The translations under genes were made by a program, and so were the position numbers. The notes below the pieces were generated by a model. It was not told the origin of the DNA and searched no databases. It was given only the letters and a program-made list of their open reading frames with translations. 17,053 bases of DNA, from assembly GCA_047634655.1 (NCBI GenBank), contig JBLIHY010000049.1, positions 1 to 17,053 on the forward strand, read 5' to 3'. The stretch is from CANLBN01 sp047634655. Lineage in GTDB: Bacteria; Pseudomonadota; Gammaproteobacteria; Pseudomonadales; Cellvibrionaceae. Shown here piece after piece: positions 1 to 7,481 of this stretch (positions are counted from its first letter, which is position 1; every line of letters begins with the position of its first letter).

Positions 1-79
1 CAGGATTTGGCATCGTGTTTATTTGATACTTCATTATCCGCAAACCCACTTGGTATAAGGAATTATATGGAAGTGTAAA

Positions 80-163
80 ATGAGATTTTTTCAGCCACAA
101 AATACTATCATTCCGTTGCGGTTGCAGTTGCAATTTGCGCTAGAACGCAGTCTGTCTAAGTAG
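80..163 (+). CDS. Possible 27-aa small ORF, unrecognised
   Basis: An ATG at 80 opens 27 codons ending in TAG at 161-163. A GGAAG motif at 69-73 lies six bases before the ATG, a reasonable ribosome binding site. The peptide starts MRFFQPQN and its C-terminal half is rich in leucine, glutamine and arginine; it has no clear membrane segment. I do not recognise it. The leucine/glutamine run partly reflects the hexamer repeat at 115-132. A chance ORF is more likely than a gene. Confidence 0.15.
   Translation: MRFFQPQNTIIPLRLQLQFALERSLSK
115..132. repeat. Three tandem hexamers GTTGCG/GTTGCA/GTTGCA
   Basis: Three consecutive six-base units occur, the first differing from the other two in its last base. 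The array is too short to mean much without population data. Confidence 0.35.
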
Positions 164-479
164 AAATTTCATCATGTTATTGAAAGCAACCACCATTATT
201 TTTTATCCGATACAAACACAATAATAACAAAAGCGATTTTTACCGAATTGTACCTCCATCTGAACAAAAGAACTATCTTGGATCCGTACAGCGCAAGTGA
301 GCCGTCTAAAAAAGCTGATCGGTTCAATAGAATACGAAAAATGACCTCGCGAGCAGGTTGCGACGAAGCGGCTGCCCGCAGAACAAAGCTGACCTTGATG
401 CTCAAGACGCTTACTCTTAATTGCTCAAACCGTTTTCTTTGTATTTGTTTCTTTACGCTTGCTTATTTATTTGCCTAAA

Positions 480-513
480 AAAGCCCCCTCGTAGTTAACT
501 ACGAGGGGGCTTT
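480..513 (-). terminator. Intrinsic terminator of acnB
   Basis: A perfect 17-bp inverted repeat centred between 496 and 497 (GC-rich arms built on AGCCCCCTC) starts five bases beyond the acnB stop codon. Read on the minus strand it is followed by a T-run (bases 482-477), the standard layout of a Rho-independent terminator. The plus-strand side has only three T, so any action in the other direction would be weak. Confidence 0.93.
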
Positions 514-517
514 ACTC

Positions 518-3142
518 CTAAACCACTACGTCCTGTATTTGCAAAGCGGCAATTTTTGTACCTTCCTGGGCGCCCTTTTGAAAGGACTCGATTTGATCGA
601 AATTCATGTAGCGGAAGATATCGTCCGACATTGAGTCGATCTTAGTCGCGTATTCCATATATTCCTCCACCGTAGGCAATCTACCGAGAATGCCGCCGAC
701 CGCCGCCAATTCCGCAGAGGTCAGATACACATTGGCTCCATCGCCCAAACGATTGGGGAAATTACGGGTTGACGTCGACAGCACCGTCACACCGGGCTGC
801 ACTCGCGCCTGGTTACCCATGCACAGCGAACAACCGGGCATTTCGGTGCGAACGCCATTGCGTCCATAGATGTTGTAGTAGCCCTCCTCCATCAGAGTGT
901 GCTCATCCATTTTGGTGGGTGGACATAGCCAGAAACGGGTTTTCAATGGCTTGACATTATTCTCGAGCAACTTTCCGGTGGCACGAAAATGGCCGATATT
1001 CGTCATACAAGAACCGATAAAGACCTCGTGGACTGTGTCGCCAGCAACTTCGGAAAGTTTTTTGGCGTCGTCTGGATCATTGGGGCAGCAGACGATGGGT
1101 TCGGTCACTTCAGCCAGATCAATTTCAATGACTTCGGTGTACTCGGCATCCGGGTCGGCTTGCATCAGACTAGGATTTTGTAGCCAGGTTTCCATATTGC
1201 GTGCCCGACGTTCAAGGGTGCGGACATCGCCGTAACCTTCGCTGATCATCCAACGCAACAGGGTAACGTTGGAGCGCAGATATTCCGCCACAGACGCTTC
1301 GGAGAGCTTTATGGTGCAGCCAGCGGCCGAACGTTCAGCGGAAGCATCGGAAAGCTCAAAGGCTTGTTCGACAGTCAGCTTATCCAGGCCTTCGATTTCC
1401 AGAATGCGTCCAGAGAAAATATTCTTTTTGCCTTTTTTATCAACCGTGAGCAAACCCTGCTGGATGGCATAGTAAGGAATAGCATGAACCAGATCACGGA
1501 GCGTAATCCCCGGCTTCATTTTACCTTTGAAACGCACCAGTACGGATTCGGGCATATCTAGTGGCATAACACCCGTAGCGGCGGCAAATGCCACCAGACC
1601 GGAACCCGCAGGAAAGGAAATGCCCATTGGGAAACGAGTGTGCGAATCACCACCGGTACCGACCGTGTCCGGTAATAGCATGCGGTTTAACCAGGAGTGG
1701 ATAATGCCATCTCCAGGGCGCAAGGAGACACCGCCACGATTCATTATAAAATCGGGCAGATGGTGTTGGGTATCGATGTCGACAGGCTTTGGATAAGCGG
1801 CGGTGTGGCAGAAGGACTGCATGGTTAAATCCGCAGAGAAACCCAAACAAGCCAGATCTTTCAATTCATCGCGGGTCATCGGGCCAGTAGTATCTTGAGA
1901 GCCGACGGTAGTCATTCTGGGCTCGCAGTATGCACCTGGGCGAACACCTAGACCTTCCGACAGACCACAGGCTTTACCCACCATTTTCTGGGCGAGAGTG
2001 AAGCCCTTGCCGCTGTCGACGGGAGTTTCGACGACTTGGAAAAGATTGATGACTGGCAAGCCCAGAGACTCGCGAGCCTTACTGGTGAGTCCGCGGCCAA
2101 TGATCAGGTTAATGCGGCCGCCAGCCCGAACTTCGTCAAGTAGCACTTGCGATTTCAGTTTGAACTCACTGATGACTTTGCCACTTTCGTCGAGAATCTT
2201 GCCCTCGTAGGGGCGAACTTCAATGACATCACCCATATGCAGGTCGTCTACTGGCGCCTCAAATACCAATGCGCCGGCATCTTCCATCGTATTGTAGAAG
2301 ATAGGAGCCACTTTATCGCCGATACAAATACCGCCACCGCGTTTATTGGGGACGCCCGGAAGATCGTCTCCGAAAAACCACAGAATGGAGTTCGTTGCCG
2401 ACTTGCGAGAGGAACCGGTACCGACTACGTCACCGACAAAGGCGACCGGCAGGCCCTTAGCCTTGACTTCTTCAACTTGACTCAAGCAACCAGTGACACC
2501 GTGCTCCTCGGGTTGCAGACCGTCGCGGGTCATTTTATACATAGAGCGGGCGTGAAGGGGAATGTCGGGACGCGACCAGGCATCGGGCGCAGGAGAGAGA
2601 TCGTCGGTATTGGTCTCTCCGGTCACTTTGAATACAGTCACTTTGATGCTATCGGGAACCTTATCGCGCCTGGTGAACCACTCAGCCTCCGCCCAGGACT
2701 GCAATACTTCTTTGGCGTATTTATTACCGGCCCTGGCTTTCTCTTCGACATCGTGAAAGGCTTCAAACATCAACAGCGTATGCTTCAATTCATCGGCAGC
2801 GAGAGCACCCAGTGCTGTATCGTCCAATAACCCGACCAGAGTGACAATGTTGTAGCCACCGTGCATATTGCCCAGTAATTTAACGGCAGCCTCTGCACTA
2901 ATCAGCGAGGATTTTTCTTCGCCCTTGGCGACAGCCGATAAATAGCCAGCTTTAACATAAGCCGCTTCATCCACACCTGGCGGAATGCGATCAGTGATCA
3001 GCTCAAGCAAAGTGGCTTCTTCGCCAGCGGGTGGATTTTTTAGGAGTTCGATGAGATCGGCAGCCTGGTCGGCATTCAATGGCTTCGGGGGTATGGATTG
3101 TGCTGCACGCTCTGCAACGTGCTGACGATAGGCTTCTAACAC
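518..3142 (-). CDS. acnB: Aconitate hydratase B (bifunctional aconitase / 2-methylisocitrate dehydratase)
   Basis: This TCA-cycle enzyme interconverts citrate and isocitrate through a [4Fe-4S] cluster in the cytoplasm; the family also dehydrates 2-methylisocitrate. The protein is 874 aa (E. coli AcnB 865). It has the AcnB order: N-terminal HEAT-like domain (about 1-160), swivelling domain (about 165-370, with the GDVVGTGSSRKSATNS segment), then the catalytic domains. Cluster ligands are C712 (FIGSCMTN), C771 and C774 (PGCSLC), the same 59 and 3 spacing as in E. coli. The start is GTG with an AGAGGAG ribosome binding site seven to eight bases upstream, and the N-terminus MLEAYRQHVAERAA matches the family. 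It is monocistronic, ends at an intrinsic terminator and is divergent from a LysR-type gene that may regulate it. Confidence 0.98.
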   Translation of the reverse strand: MLEAYRQHVAERAAQSIPPKPLNADQAADLIELLKNPPAGEEATLLELITDRIPPGVDEAAYVKAGYLSAVAKGEEKSSLISAEAAVKLLGNMHGGYNIVTLVGLLDDTALGALAADELKHTLLMFEAFHDVEEKARAGNKYAKEVLQSWAEAEWFTRRDKVPDSIKVTVFKVTGETNTDDLSPAPDAWSRPDIPLHARSMYKMTRDGLQPEEHGVTGCLSQVEEVKAKGLPVAFVGDVVGTGSSRKSATNSILWFFGDDLPGVPNKRGGGICIGDKVAPIFYNTMEDAGALVFEAPVDDLHMGDVIEVRPYEGKILDESGKVISEFKLKSQVLLDEVRAGGRINLIIGRGLTSKARESLGLPVINLFQVVETPVDSGKGFTLAQKMVGKACGLSEGLGVRPGAYCEPRMTTVGSQDTTGPMTRDELKDLACLGFSADLTMQSFCHTAAYPKPVDIDTQHHLPDFIMNRGGVSLRPGDGIIHSWLNRMLLPDTVGTGGDSHTRFPMGISFPAGSGLVAFAAATGVMPLDMPESVLVRFKGKMKPGITLRDLVHAIPYYAIQQGLLTVDKKGKKNIFSGRILEIEGLDKLTVEQAFELSDASAERSAAGCTIKLSEASVAEYLRSNVTLLRWMISEGYGDVRTLERRARNMETWLQNPSLMQADPDAEYTEVIEIDLAEVTEPIVCCPNDPDDAKKLSEVAGDTVHEVFIGSCMTNIGHFRATGKLLENNVKPLKTRFWLCPPTKMDEHTLMEEGYYNIYGRNGVRTEMPGCSLCMGNQARVQPGVTVLSTSTRNFPNRLGDGANVYLTSAELAAVGGILGRLPTVEEYMEYATKIDSMSDDIFRYMNFDQIESFQKGAQEGTKIAALQIQDVVV

Positions 3143-3279
3143 TGTGCTCTCCTCTTGCGATGAAATAAAAGAATTGTTATTGGCATAATCTTGATTTTCA
3201 ATGGAATCTTGGCCTCTAAAGGCTTCCGAAAAAGCGACGATAGTCTACCCTTGTTCGGTACACAAACGAATCAATTCTG

Positions 3280-3309
3280 TTGATATTCATTATTCGCGTG
3301 AATTATAGT
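3280..3309 (+). promoter_or_regulatory. Candidate sigma-70 promoter for the lysR-type gene
   Basis: TTGATA (3280-3285) and TATAGT (3304-3309) are separated by 18 bases, a good match to -35/-10 consensus. Transcription would start near 3316, leaving about 110 bases of leader before the GTG start. Confidence 0.45.
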
Positions 3310-3319
3310 TCAATGCGAA
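3293..3319. promoter_or_regulatory. Interrupted dyad, candidate operator in the acnB/lysR divergent region
   Basis: Arms TTCGC-x-TGAA (3293-3302) and TTCA-xx-GCGAA (3309-3319) form an imperfect inverted repeat around 3306. It covers the candidate -10 boxes of both divergent promoters. LysR-type regulators often bind dyads in the spacer between their own gene and a divergent target, so the neighbouring LysR protein is the first candidate ligand. Binding is inference only. Confidence 0.4.
3302..3307 (-). promoter_or_regulatory. Perfect TATAAT -10 box, candidate acnB promoter
   Basis: Read on the minus strand, 3307-3302 is TATAAT. No recognisable -35 lies 16-18 bases upstream; that place is an A-run. 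A perfect -10 without a -35 is compatible with activator dependence. The leader to the acnB start would be about 150 bases. Confidence 0.35.
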
Positions 3320-3390
3320 AGTAATTTTTTTAATGATAGTAACGTCGCCACTGTTGAAATATTTATCCATCTAATTCGTCTATTATTTGT

Positions 3391-3410
3391 CTATTTATCT
3401 ATTTATCTAT
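3391..3410. repeat. Short tandem repeat CTATTTAT x 2.5
   Basis: Two full copies of CTATTTAT plus CTAT lie 17 bases upstream of the lysR-type start codon, in the leader between promoter and gene. Copy number changes here would alter leader length, but there is no sign that it affects expression. Confidence 0.6.
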
Positions 3411-3426
3411 CGCGGAACAAGCCTCT

Positions 3427-4371
3427 GTGAATATTGATCACTTTGATTTGAATCTACTCGTGAGCTTTGACGTGCTCATGAGGGAACGCAATGTATCGCG
3501 TGCAGCGGAAAAGCTCAACATTAGTCAGCCAGCTATGAGCAACAGCCTCAAACGACTGCGCCAACATTTAGATGACCCTTTGCTGGTGAGAACCAGTCGA
3601 GGAATGGAGCCAACTGAGAAAGCTCTCGAGTTGGAACCCATGATTCGACAATCTCTTAGTCTCATTGAATTGGCCTTGTGTCCCAAGGATCAGTTTAAGC
3701 CATTGGAAAGCCAGCGCCGCTTCCGCTTGTTGGTCAGCGATTACGTTGAGGGAACCTTGGTTTCTGCTCTGGTTGCCCACCTTCAAATCTACGCACCGAA
3801 TATATCTCTGGATATTTTGACGCTTAGTGACGGCAGTTTTGAGGATTTGGAGAAAGGCACGATTGATCTAGCCATCAATCGTTTTGACGTAATTCCCCAA
3901 TCTTTCTACCAACGCTCCATCTGGAATGACAGTTTTTCCTGTTTGGTCGCGGCGCGACATTCGCTGATTGACAATAATACTTTGGAGAATTACTTAAACA
4001 CTTCTCACCTGTGGGTCAGCAAAACCGGCATTGGTGTCGGCACGGGTATGTCGAAAAACAGTCACCGTGGCTGGGTCGATGATGCATTGAAAACCCTGGG
4101 GTACGAGCGACAAATCCGGGTATTTACGCGCCACTATCAGATCATCCCAATTCTTGTAAAACAAGCAGACTTAATAGCAACCATGCCAACCCGTGCGGCT
4201 CAGATGTATAAAAACGATCCTGAACTGGTCATTATCCAACCACCGTTTTTCATTCCAGAACTGGAAATCAAGATGATCTGGAGCCCCATTCTGCACAATA
4301 GCAGCGCTCATCGCTGGATCAGACAAACGCTGGTAGATTTAGCGGAAAAAATTATTGAGGGCGTGGCTTGA
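3427..4371 (+). CDS. LysR-family transcriptional regulator (NodD/LinR-like subgroup)
   Basis: The protein is 314 aa, the normal LysR length. An N-terminal winged helix-turn-helix (about residues 6-67) carries the characteristic pattern NVSRAAEKLNISQPAMSNSL followed by LRQHLDDPLLVRTSRGMEPT. The rest is a periplasmic-binding-like effector domain starting near FRLLVSDYV (about residue 99). The wording of the N-terminus, DLNLLVSFDVLMRERNVSRA, is typical of the NodD/NahR/LinR-like subgroup. The start is GTG with only a weak upstream GGA. The effector is unknown. Position suggests control of itself and perhaps of acnB through the shared 284-base spacer. The sulfurtransferase remnant downstream is convergent and not part of the same transcript. 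Confidence 0.9.
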   Translation: MNIDHFDLNLLVSFDVLMRERNVSRAAEKLNISQPAMSNSLKRLRQHLDDPLLVRTSRGMEPTEKALELEPMIRQSLSLIELALCPKDQFKPLESQRRFRLLVSDYVEGTLVSALVAHLQIYAPNISLDILTLSDGSFEDLEKGTIDLAINRFDVIPQSFYQRSIWNDSFSCLVAARHSLIDNNTLENYLNTSHLWVSKTGIGVGTGMSKNSHRGWVDDALKTLGYERQIRVFTRHYQIIPILVKQADLIATMPTRAAQMYKNDPELVIIQPPFFIPELEIKMIWSPILHNSSAHRWIRQTLVDLAEKIIEGVA

Positions 4372-4391
4372 AGTGTATCTTCGCCAGCAAT

Positions 4392-4437
4392 ACTTGGGCG
4401 TTGGGTTATCGCCAAGTGGGTGCTTAAGCAGTTTTTT
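4392..4437 (+). terminator. Likely terminator of the lysR-type gene
   Basis: ACTTGGGCG (4392-4400) pairs with CGCCAAGT (4410-4417) with one bulged G. A palindromic TGCTTAAGCA (4421-4430) then precedes a six-T run (4432-4437). Either structure could serve. The four-base gap between the main stem and the palindrome makes the exact hairpin uncertain. Confidence 0.45.
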
Positions 4438-4568
4438 GGGATTATTTACAGAGTCACTATGCTCAAATCACTGAAAAATAAAATAAAGATAACAAGTGGT
4501 TTTAAGTTAGGTGCATGATCCGCCACCTAATCTAAGGATCTATATCTAATATCGACTGTAAATTAAAT

Positions 4569-5556
4569 TTATGCCGCTACCGGTGAAGAACGCGTTGGCA
4601 ATCCAGATTCAATGGGCAAGTCAAAATCTTTAGACCACTCGTCCCAGGAACCAAAATAAATTCTTAGCTTAGTGAGTCCAGCTAATACTAAGGCCACATA
4701 AGTATTGGATGCCCGCGCGCCCTTAAAGCAATAAATAATGATATCGTGATCTGGCGAAACGCCACGGGTACTCATCAAACTCACGATTTTTTCTGGTGAT
4801 TCGAACTGAGTAATGCCATCCACTTCTCCATAAGTCCATACCACTCCACCCATACCGCATTAGGCAAGCGGCCTTTGCGAGGGACAAAATCTTTGCCGTA
4901 AGGGGAAGAACTTTCACCCAGCAATTCGTCTTGATCGCGATTATAGAGTTTAACGACGCTATCATCGTAAATCGCGTCCAGCATTTCTTGCTTACTGACC
5001 AACATGCCTTTTGAACATTCAAAGGGAAATCGGCTGCAACTGTTTCAGTCGCCTCGGTAGTCATGGCATAGCCTTTTTCTTTCCACGCGCTGACACCACC
5101 GTCCAATACGCCGGCCATTGGGCAACCAAAATATTTTAAAACCCACCAACCACAACAGGAACCACCGTAACGGGTATTCAATGAGTCTTCACAAATAATG
5201 GCGGCTTTTGAGCCATCCAAACCGACCGCTGAAAATTCTTTTTTAAAAGTTTCGCGCATTTCAGCCAAGACTTCTGGAGAGCTTTCTGCCAAAAAGAAAA
5301 ACACATCGGGAATATTGACAGCACCGGGGATATGTCCTGTTGCATAAGTTTCTGCATCACGGCTAGATGACTTATTAACCGCGACATTTTTATCCTTAAC
5401 AATGTCTTTGAGTACACCGCTGAACATATCGTCCAACTGTTCACAGACTTGGTTGAGACCAACGTTGTTATAGATACCCAAAACCTCCGAAGGTTGTTGA
5501 CAGTCGACTTGCACCTTATCTTCGTCATTTTCAAAAACATGTAAGCGAATAGGAAT
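4569..5556 (-). pseudogene. Frameshifted two-domain rhodanese sulfurtransferase with DUF302-like N-terminal remnant
   Basis: Three frames must be joined to read this protein. Frame one (5556 to about 5010) begins without a start codon with a segment beginning IPIRLHVFENDED and containing SEVLGIYNNVGLNQ, resembling the C-terminal half of a DUF302 domain. It continues into a first rhodanese domain (YATGHIPGAVNIP, then NTRYGGSCCGWWVLKYFG and LDGGVSAWKEKGYAM). A shift near 5006-5012, at a four-T run, moves to frame two (LLGESSSPYGKDFVPRKGRL), and another near 4821-4826 moves to frame three. Frame three carries the second rhodanese domain with active-site loop CFKGAR and ends GSWDEWSKDFDL, TAA at 4569. 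A GTG at 5514 opens the longest single frame, but it lies inside the DUF302-like segment. An intact version would transfer sulfane sulfur. The 5' end abuts a truncated gene on the other strand, so a deletion probably removed both starts. Whether the DUF302-rhodanese joint is natural or a deletion product is open. Confidence 0.8.
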
Positions 5557-6543
5557 GGAAGCCGGCCACGTGGCTGTTGTTCAGGACATCGATAATGAGT
5601 CTCAATATCTGGCTCGGGCAGTGGATCGCAAGCGCCTGCCACCAGAAACCGTGGCGTATGTAGCGGTGCCCATTATCTGGGATGATCAGACAGTAGGCGT
5701 GCTGACCACCCACCGTCTGCGCAATCGGCCTCGTCCATTCCAGGCGGATCTGCAGATCTTGAAAATCATCGCTTCCATGATCGGTCAGATGCTGCGGATC
5801 AATGAACTAGTCCGTGAGCGCACTGCACATCTGGAACAGGAAAAGCTTTCTTTAATCTCTGCTTATTCCTCTCCCTGCCAAAGCTTTAGGATTATCGGTA
5901 ATAGTCCAGCCTTGAAGATAGTCATTGATCAGGCCATCAAGGTTGCTGCCAGCAGCGCAACTATTATGCTGACGAGTGAATCCGGCACTGGCAAAGAACG
6001 ATTTGCCCTCATGCTGCATCAAATGAGTGGCCGCCGCGACAAAGCCTTTATCTGTATCAACTGTGCTGCCATTCCTGAAAACCTGTTAGAAGCCGAATTA
6101 TTTGGGTATGAAAAAGGCGCTTTCACCGGCGCCAGTAAAAAGAAACAAGGTAAAATTGAATTAGCTCATCACGGAACCTTATTTCTCGACGAGATTGGTG
6201 ACATGAGTTTTGATCTTCAGGCCAAACTCCTACGTTTATTACAGGAGCGCAGCTTTCAACGGGTTGGTGGTACCGTCGACATTGAGGTGGATATTCGCGT
6301 CATTACGGCCACTCATATCGATTTGAATCAGGCGGTTAAAGACAAAAAATTTCGGCTGGATCTTTACTACCGACTCAACGTTATTCTCTTGAAACTGCCG
6401 CCCTTGCGCGAACGCGTGGGTACTGAAGACGGCCATAAAATCTTAAAAGCCTTAAGAAGAGTACAAGGGGAATAAACCTCGAGCTGCCATCGCCCTTGGC
6501 ATGACAGTTACATTATCGAATTAAAAAACTTAACCTGTATTAG
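5546..6543 (+). pseudogene. Decayed NifA-like sigma-54 activator (GAF, AAA+, Fis HTH)
   Basis: The open frame from ATG 5555 (306 codons, stop 6473-6475) starts in mid-GAF domain (GHVAVVQDIDNE, then VAVPIIWDDQTVGVLTTHR), so the N-terminus is missing. The AAA+ domain follows, with a Walker A-like SESGTGKE (141-148; the family has GESGTGKE), ELFGYEKGAFTGA (181-193, the sigma-54 contact loop) and FLDEIGD (210-216). After LPPLRER (281-287) the text jumps to GHKILKALRRVQG, which normally leads into the Fis-type DNA-binding helix, so roughly 100 or more residues are missing near 6416. The helix continues in another frame from 6471 (NKPRAAIALGMT) and, after a loss near 6507, in a third (LHYRIKKLNLY, TAG 6541-6543). 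With ATP site, hexamer arginine region and HTH affected it is very unlikely to work. An intact copy would activate sigma-54 promoters, perhaps of the divergent sulfur genes. Confidence 0.85.
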
Positions 6544-6589
6544 TCCATTTTTTTGTAAGTTCATTTTGACCCATTTAATGGGTATCCGA

Positions 6590-6832
6590 TTAGTACACTT
6601 GATCGTAATTCTCCACATCAACCAAAATAATATCGCTATTAACGATAATCAGCTGTAACACAATACGATAGCTCATATTGATCGACACCGAAGACAAGCC
6701 TTTCAAGCGTCCCTCTAAACCATGCGATTTTAACGAGGGATGATGAGGGTTGATTTCTAATAGCCCCAGAGTCTTTTGATGTTGGTTAAGGATTTCAGGG
6801 TGCCTTTTTAAAAATTTCTTCGCGCGGCGATT
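6590..6832 (-). pseudogene. RelE/ParE-type toxin remnant (C-terminal 80 residues)
   Basis: Read on the minus strand from 6832, 80 codons give a clear RelE/ParE-superfamily mRNA interferase or gyrase-poison type sequence: NRRAKKFLKRHPEILNQHQ, LLEINPHHPSLKSHGLEGRL, KGLSSVSINMSYRIVLQL, then DIILVDVENYDQVY and TAA (6590-6592). The helical hairpin, the HPSL...HGLEGRLKG stretch and the SYRIV strand are family hallmarks. The open frame runs upstream to a stop at 6872-6874 but has no ATG, GTG or TTG, and the residues before N belong to an IS3 transposase remnant. The true N-terminus (about 5-10 residues) and any antitoxin gene are missing. It is therefore a broken toxin with no sign of expression; a read-through product cannot be excluded. 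Confidence 0.75.
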
Positions 6833-6995
6833 TAGCCTCGCTCGCCTCCAAAACCCCCCATATTTACTGCGTTAATTATAAAATGTGGTGCTCGCAATAC
6901 CGATGCGACGACAAAGATCATCAACTTTTACGCCAGAGTCATATTCTTTAAAGACACCAATAATTGACTTTTTGACAAACCGTTTTTCTGTTCAT
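6831..6995 (-). mobile_element. IS3-family OrfA remnant (N-terminal ~55 residues, with stop and frameshifts)
   Basis: On the minus strand ATG at 6995 opens MNRK; one base of slippage at the T-run 6983-6987 restores RFVKKSIIGVFKEYDSGVKV, then DDLCRRIGIASTTFYN and, after an in-frame TAA at 6872-6874, RSKYGGF. A further shift in the C6 run (6854-6859) gives LEASEAK. This is the N-terminal helix-turn-helix (Tnp_1 type) of IS3-family OrfA, where the usual wording is FYKWRSKYGGME-SEAK. OrfB, the frameshift site and inverted repeats are not visible. The remnant abuts the RelE-type fragment at about 6831, so either the IS inserted into the toxin gene and was then mostly deleted, or a deletion joined two separate genes. 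Confidence 0.7.
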
Positions 6996-7481
6996 ATCGG
7001 GGGCTCTTCAGTAATAGATTAACTGGAAACCTCATCGTCGTCATGGTGCGATTTCTGGAGGAAAGGCCACCGCTAAAGCCCAGGAGTTCTATAGCTTCGC
7101 CATCGCTGCGCGATAATCAAAGCCCTACGGACTGTTCATTATTTGGAGGCCGCTAGCACTCTATAGCAAAGACAGCGAGCTTATTTATCCACGGGTAAAC
7201 CCGAGGTTTTCTATCTTCAGCCATATAAAATTGCTTAGACCTATGATGCGCCTTACGCTAAACTCCTGCTGCAGATTTTTCATGCGCGCTTTTTTGCGCT
7301 AAGACCATTAGCTAGTTAAGCGGAATTTTTTAGCCTGTTTCGCACGATTACGAAGTTTTTAAATTTTATGGTAATCGTAAGGTGAGAAAATACATCTCAC
7401 GTGCATCTCTTGATTCTACATTAATGAACACCTCGATATTGTCACATCAATGACGAATCTTACGAATTTACGAGAAATATA
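6996..7481. other. Unassigned spacer between the decayed locus and thrS
   Basis: There is no long open frame here. An ATG at 7043 opens 37 codons to TAG at 7154-7156 with no good ribosome binding site and no recognisable product. Another frame gives the interrupted string AKAQEFYSFAIAAR-stop-SKPYGLF around 7071-7137, which could be fossil coding sequence but matches nothing I can name. Small dyads occur (GCGC arms around 7285-7299). The last 100 bases should hold the thrS promoter and leader. Confidence 0.4.
7382..7400 (+). promoter_or_regulatory. Hairpin in the thrS upstream region
   Basis: GTGAGA (7382-7387) and TCTCAC (7395-7400) form a perfect 6-bp stem with a 7-base loop, 81 bases before the thrS start. 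E. coli thrS is controlled by ThrRS binding to tRNA-like hairpins in its leader. Nothing here shows the anticodon-like loop expected, so any role is conjecture. Confidence 0.2.

Larger units (their letters stand above)
1..480. other. Intergenic stretch without a convincing gene
   Basis: This AT-rich 480-base stretch lies beyond the acnB terminator. Open frames are short, start with TTG or overlap each other on opposite strands, and none resembles a known family. It holds one 27-codon ORF with a plausible ribosome binding site and a short hexamer repeat, both listed separately. It could be the decayed end of a gene beyond the left edge. Confidence 0.5.

Noticed and set aside
248..478. 76-codon plus-strand frame left of acnB
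   Set aside because: It starts with TTG without a ribosome binding site, has no homology I can see, and a minus-strand frame of similar length overlaps it.
2147..2830. 227-codon open frame antisense to acnB on the plus strand
   Set aside because: It lies wholly within the well-conserved acnB, has no family resemblance and is explained by codon bias of the opposite strand.
5514..5514. GTG start for a complete 263-aa sulfurtransferase
   Set aside because: The family-like sequence continues upstream of this codon without a stop, and the frame leaves the rhodanese family after about residue 170, so it is not the start of an intact gene.
5178..5642. 154-codon minus frame crossing the junction at 5550
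   Set aside because: It is out of frame with both the rhodanese and the activator remnants; its length comes from shadowing them.
7043..7156. 37-codon ORF before thrS
   Set aside because: No ribosome binding site, low-complexity basic/serine/proline composition and no likeness to a known protein.
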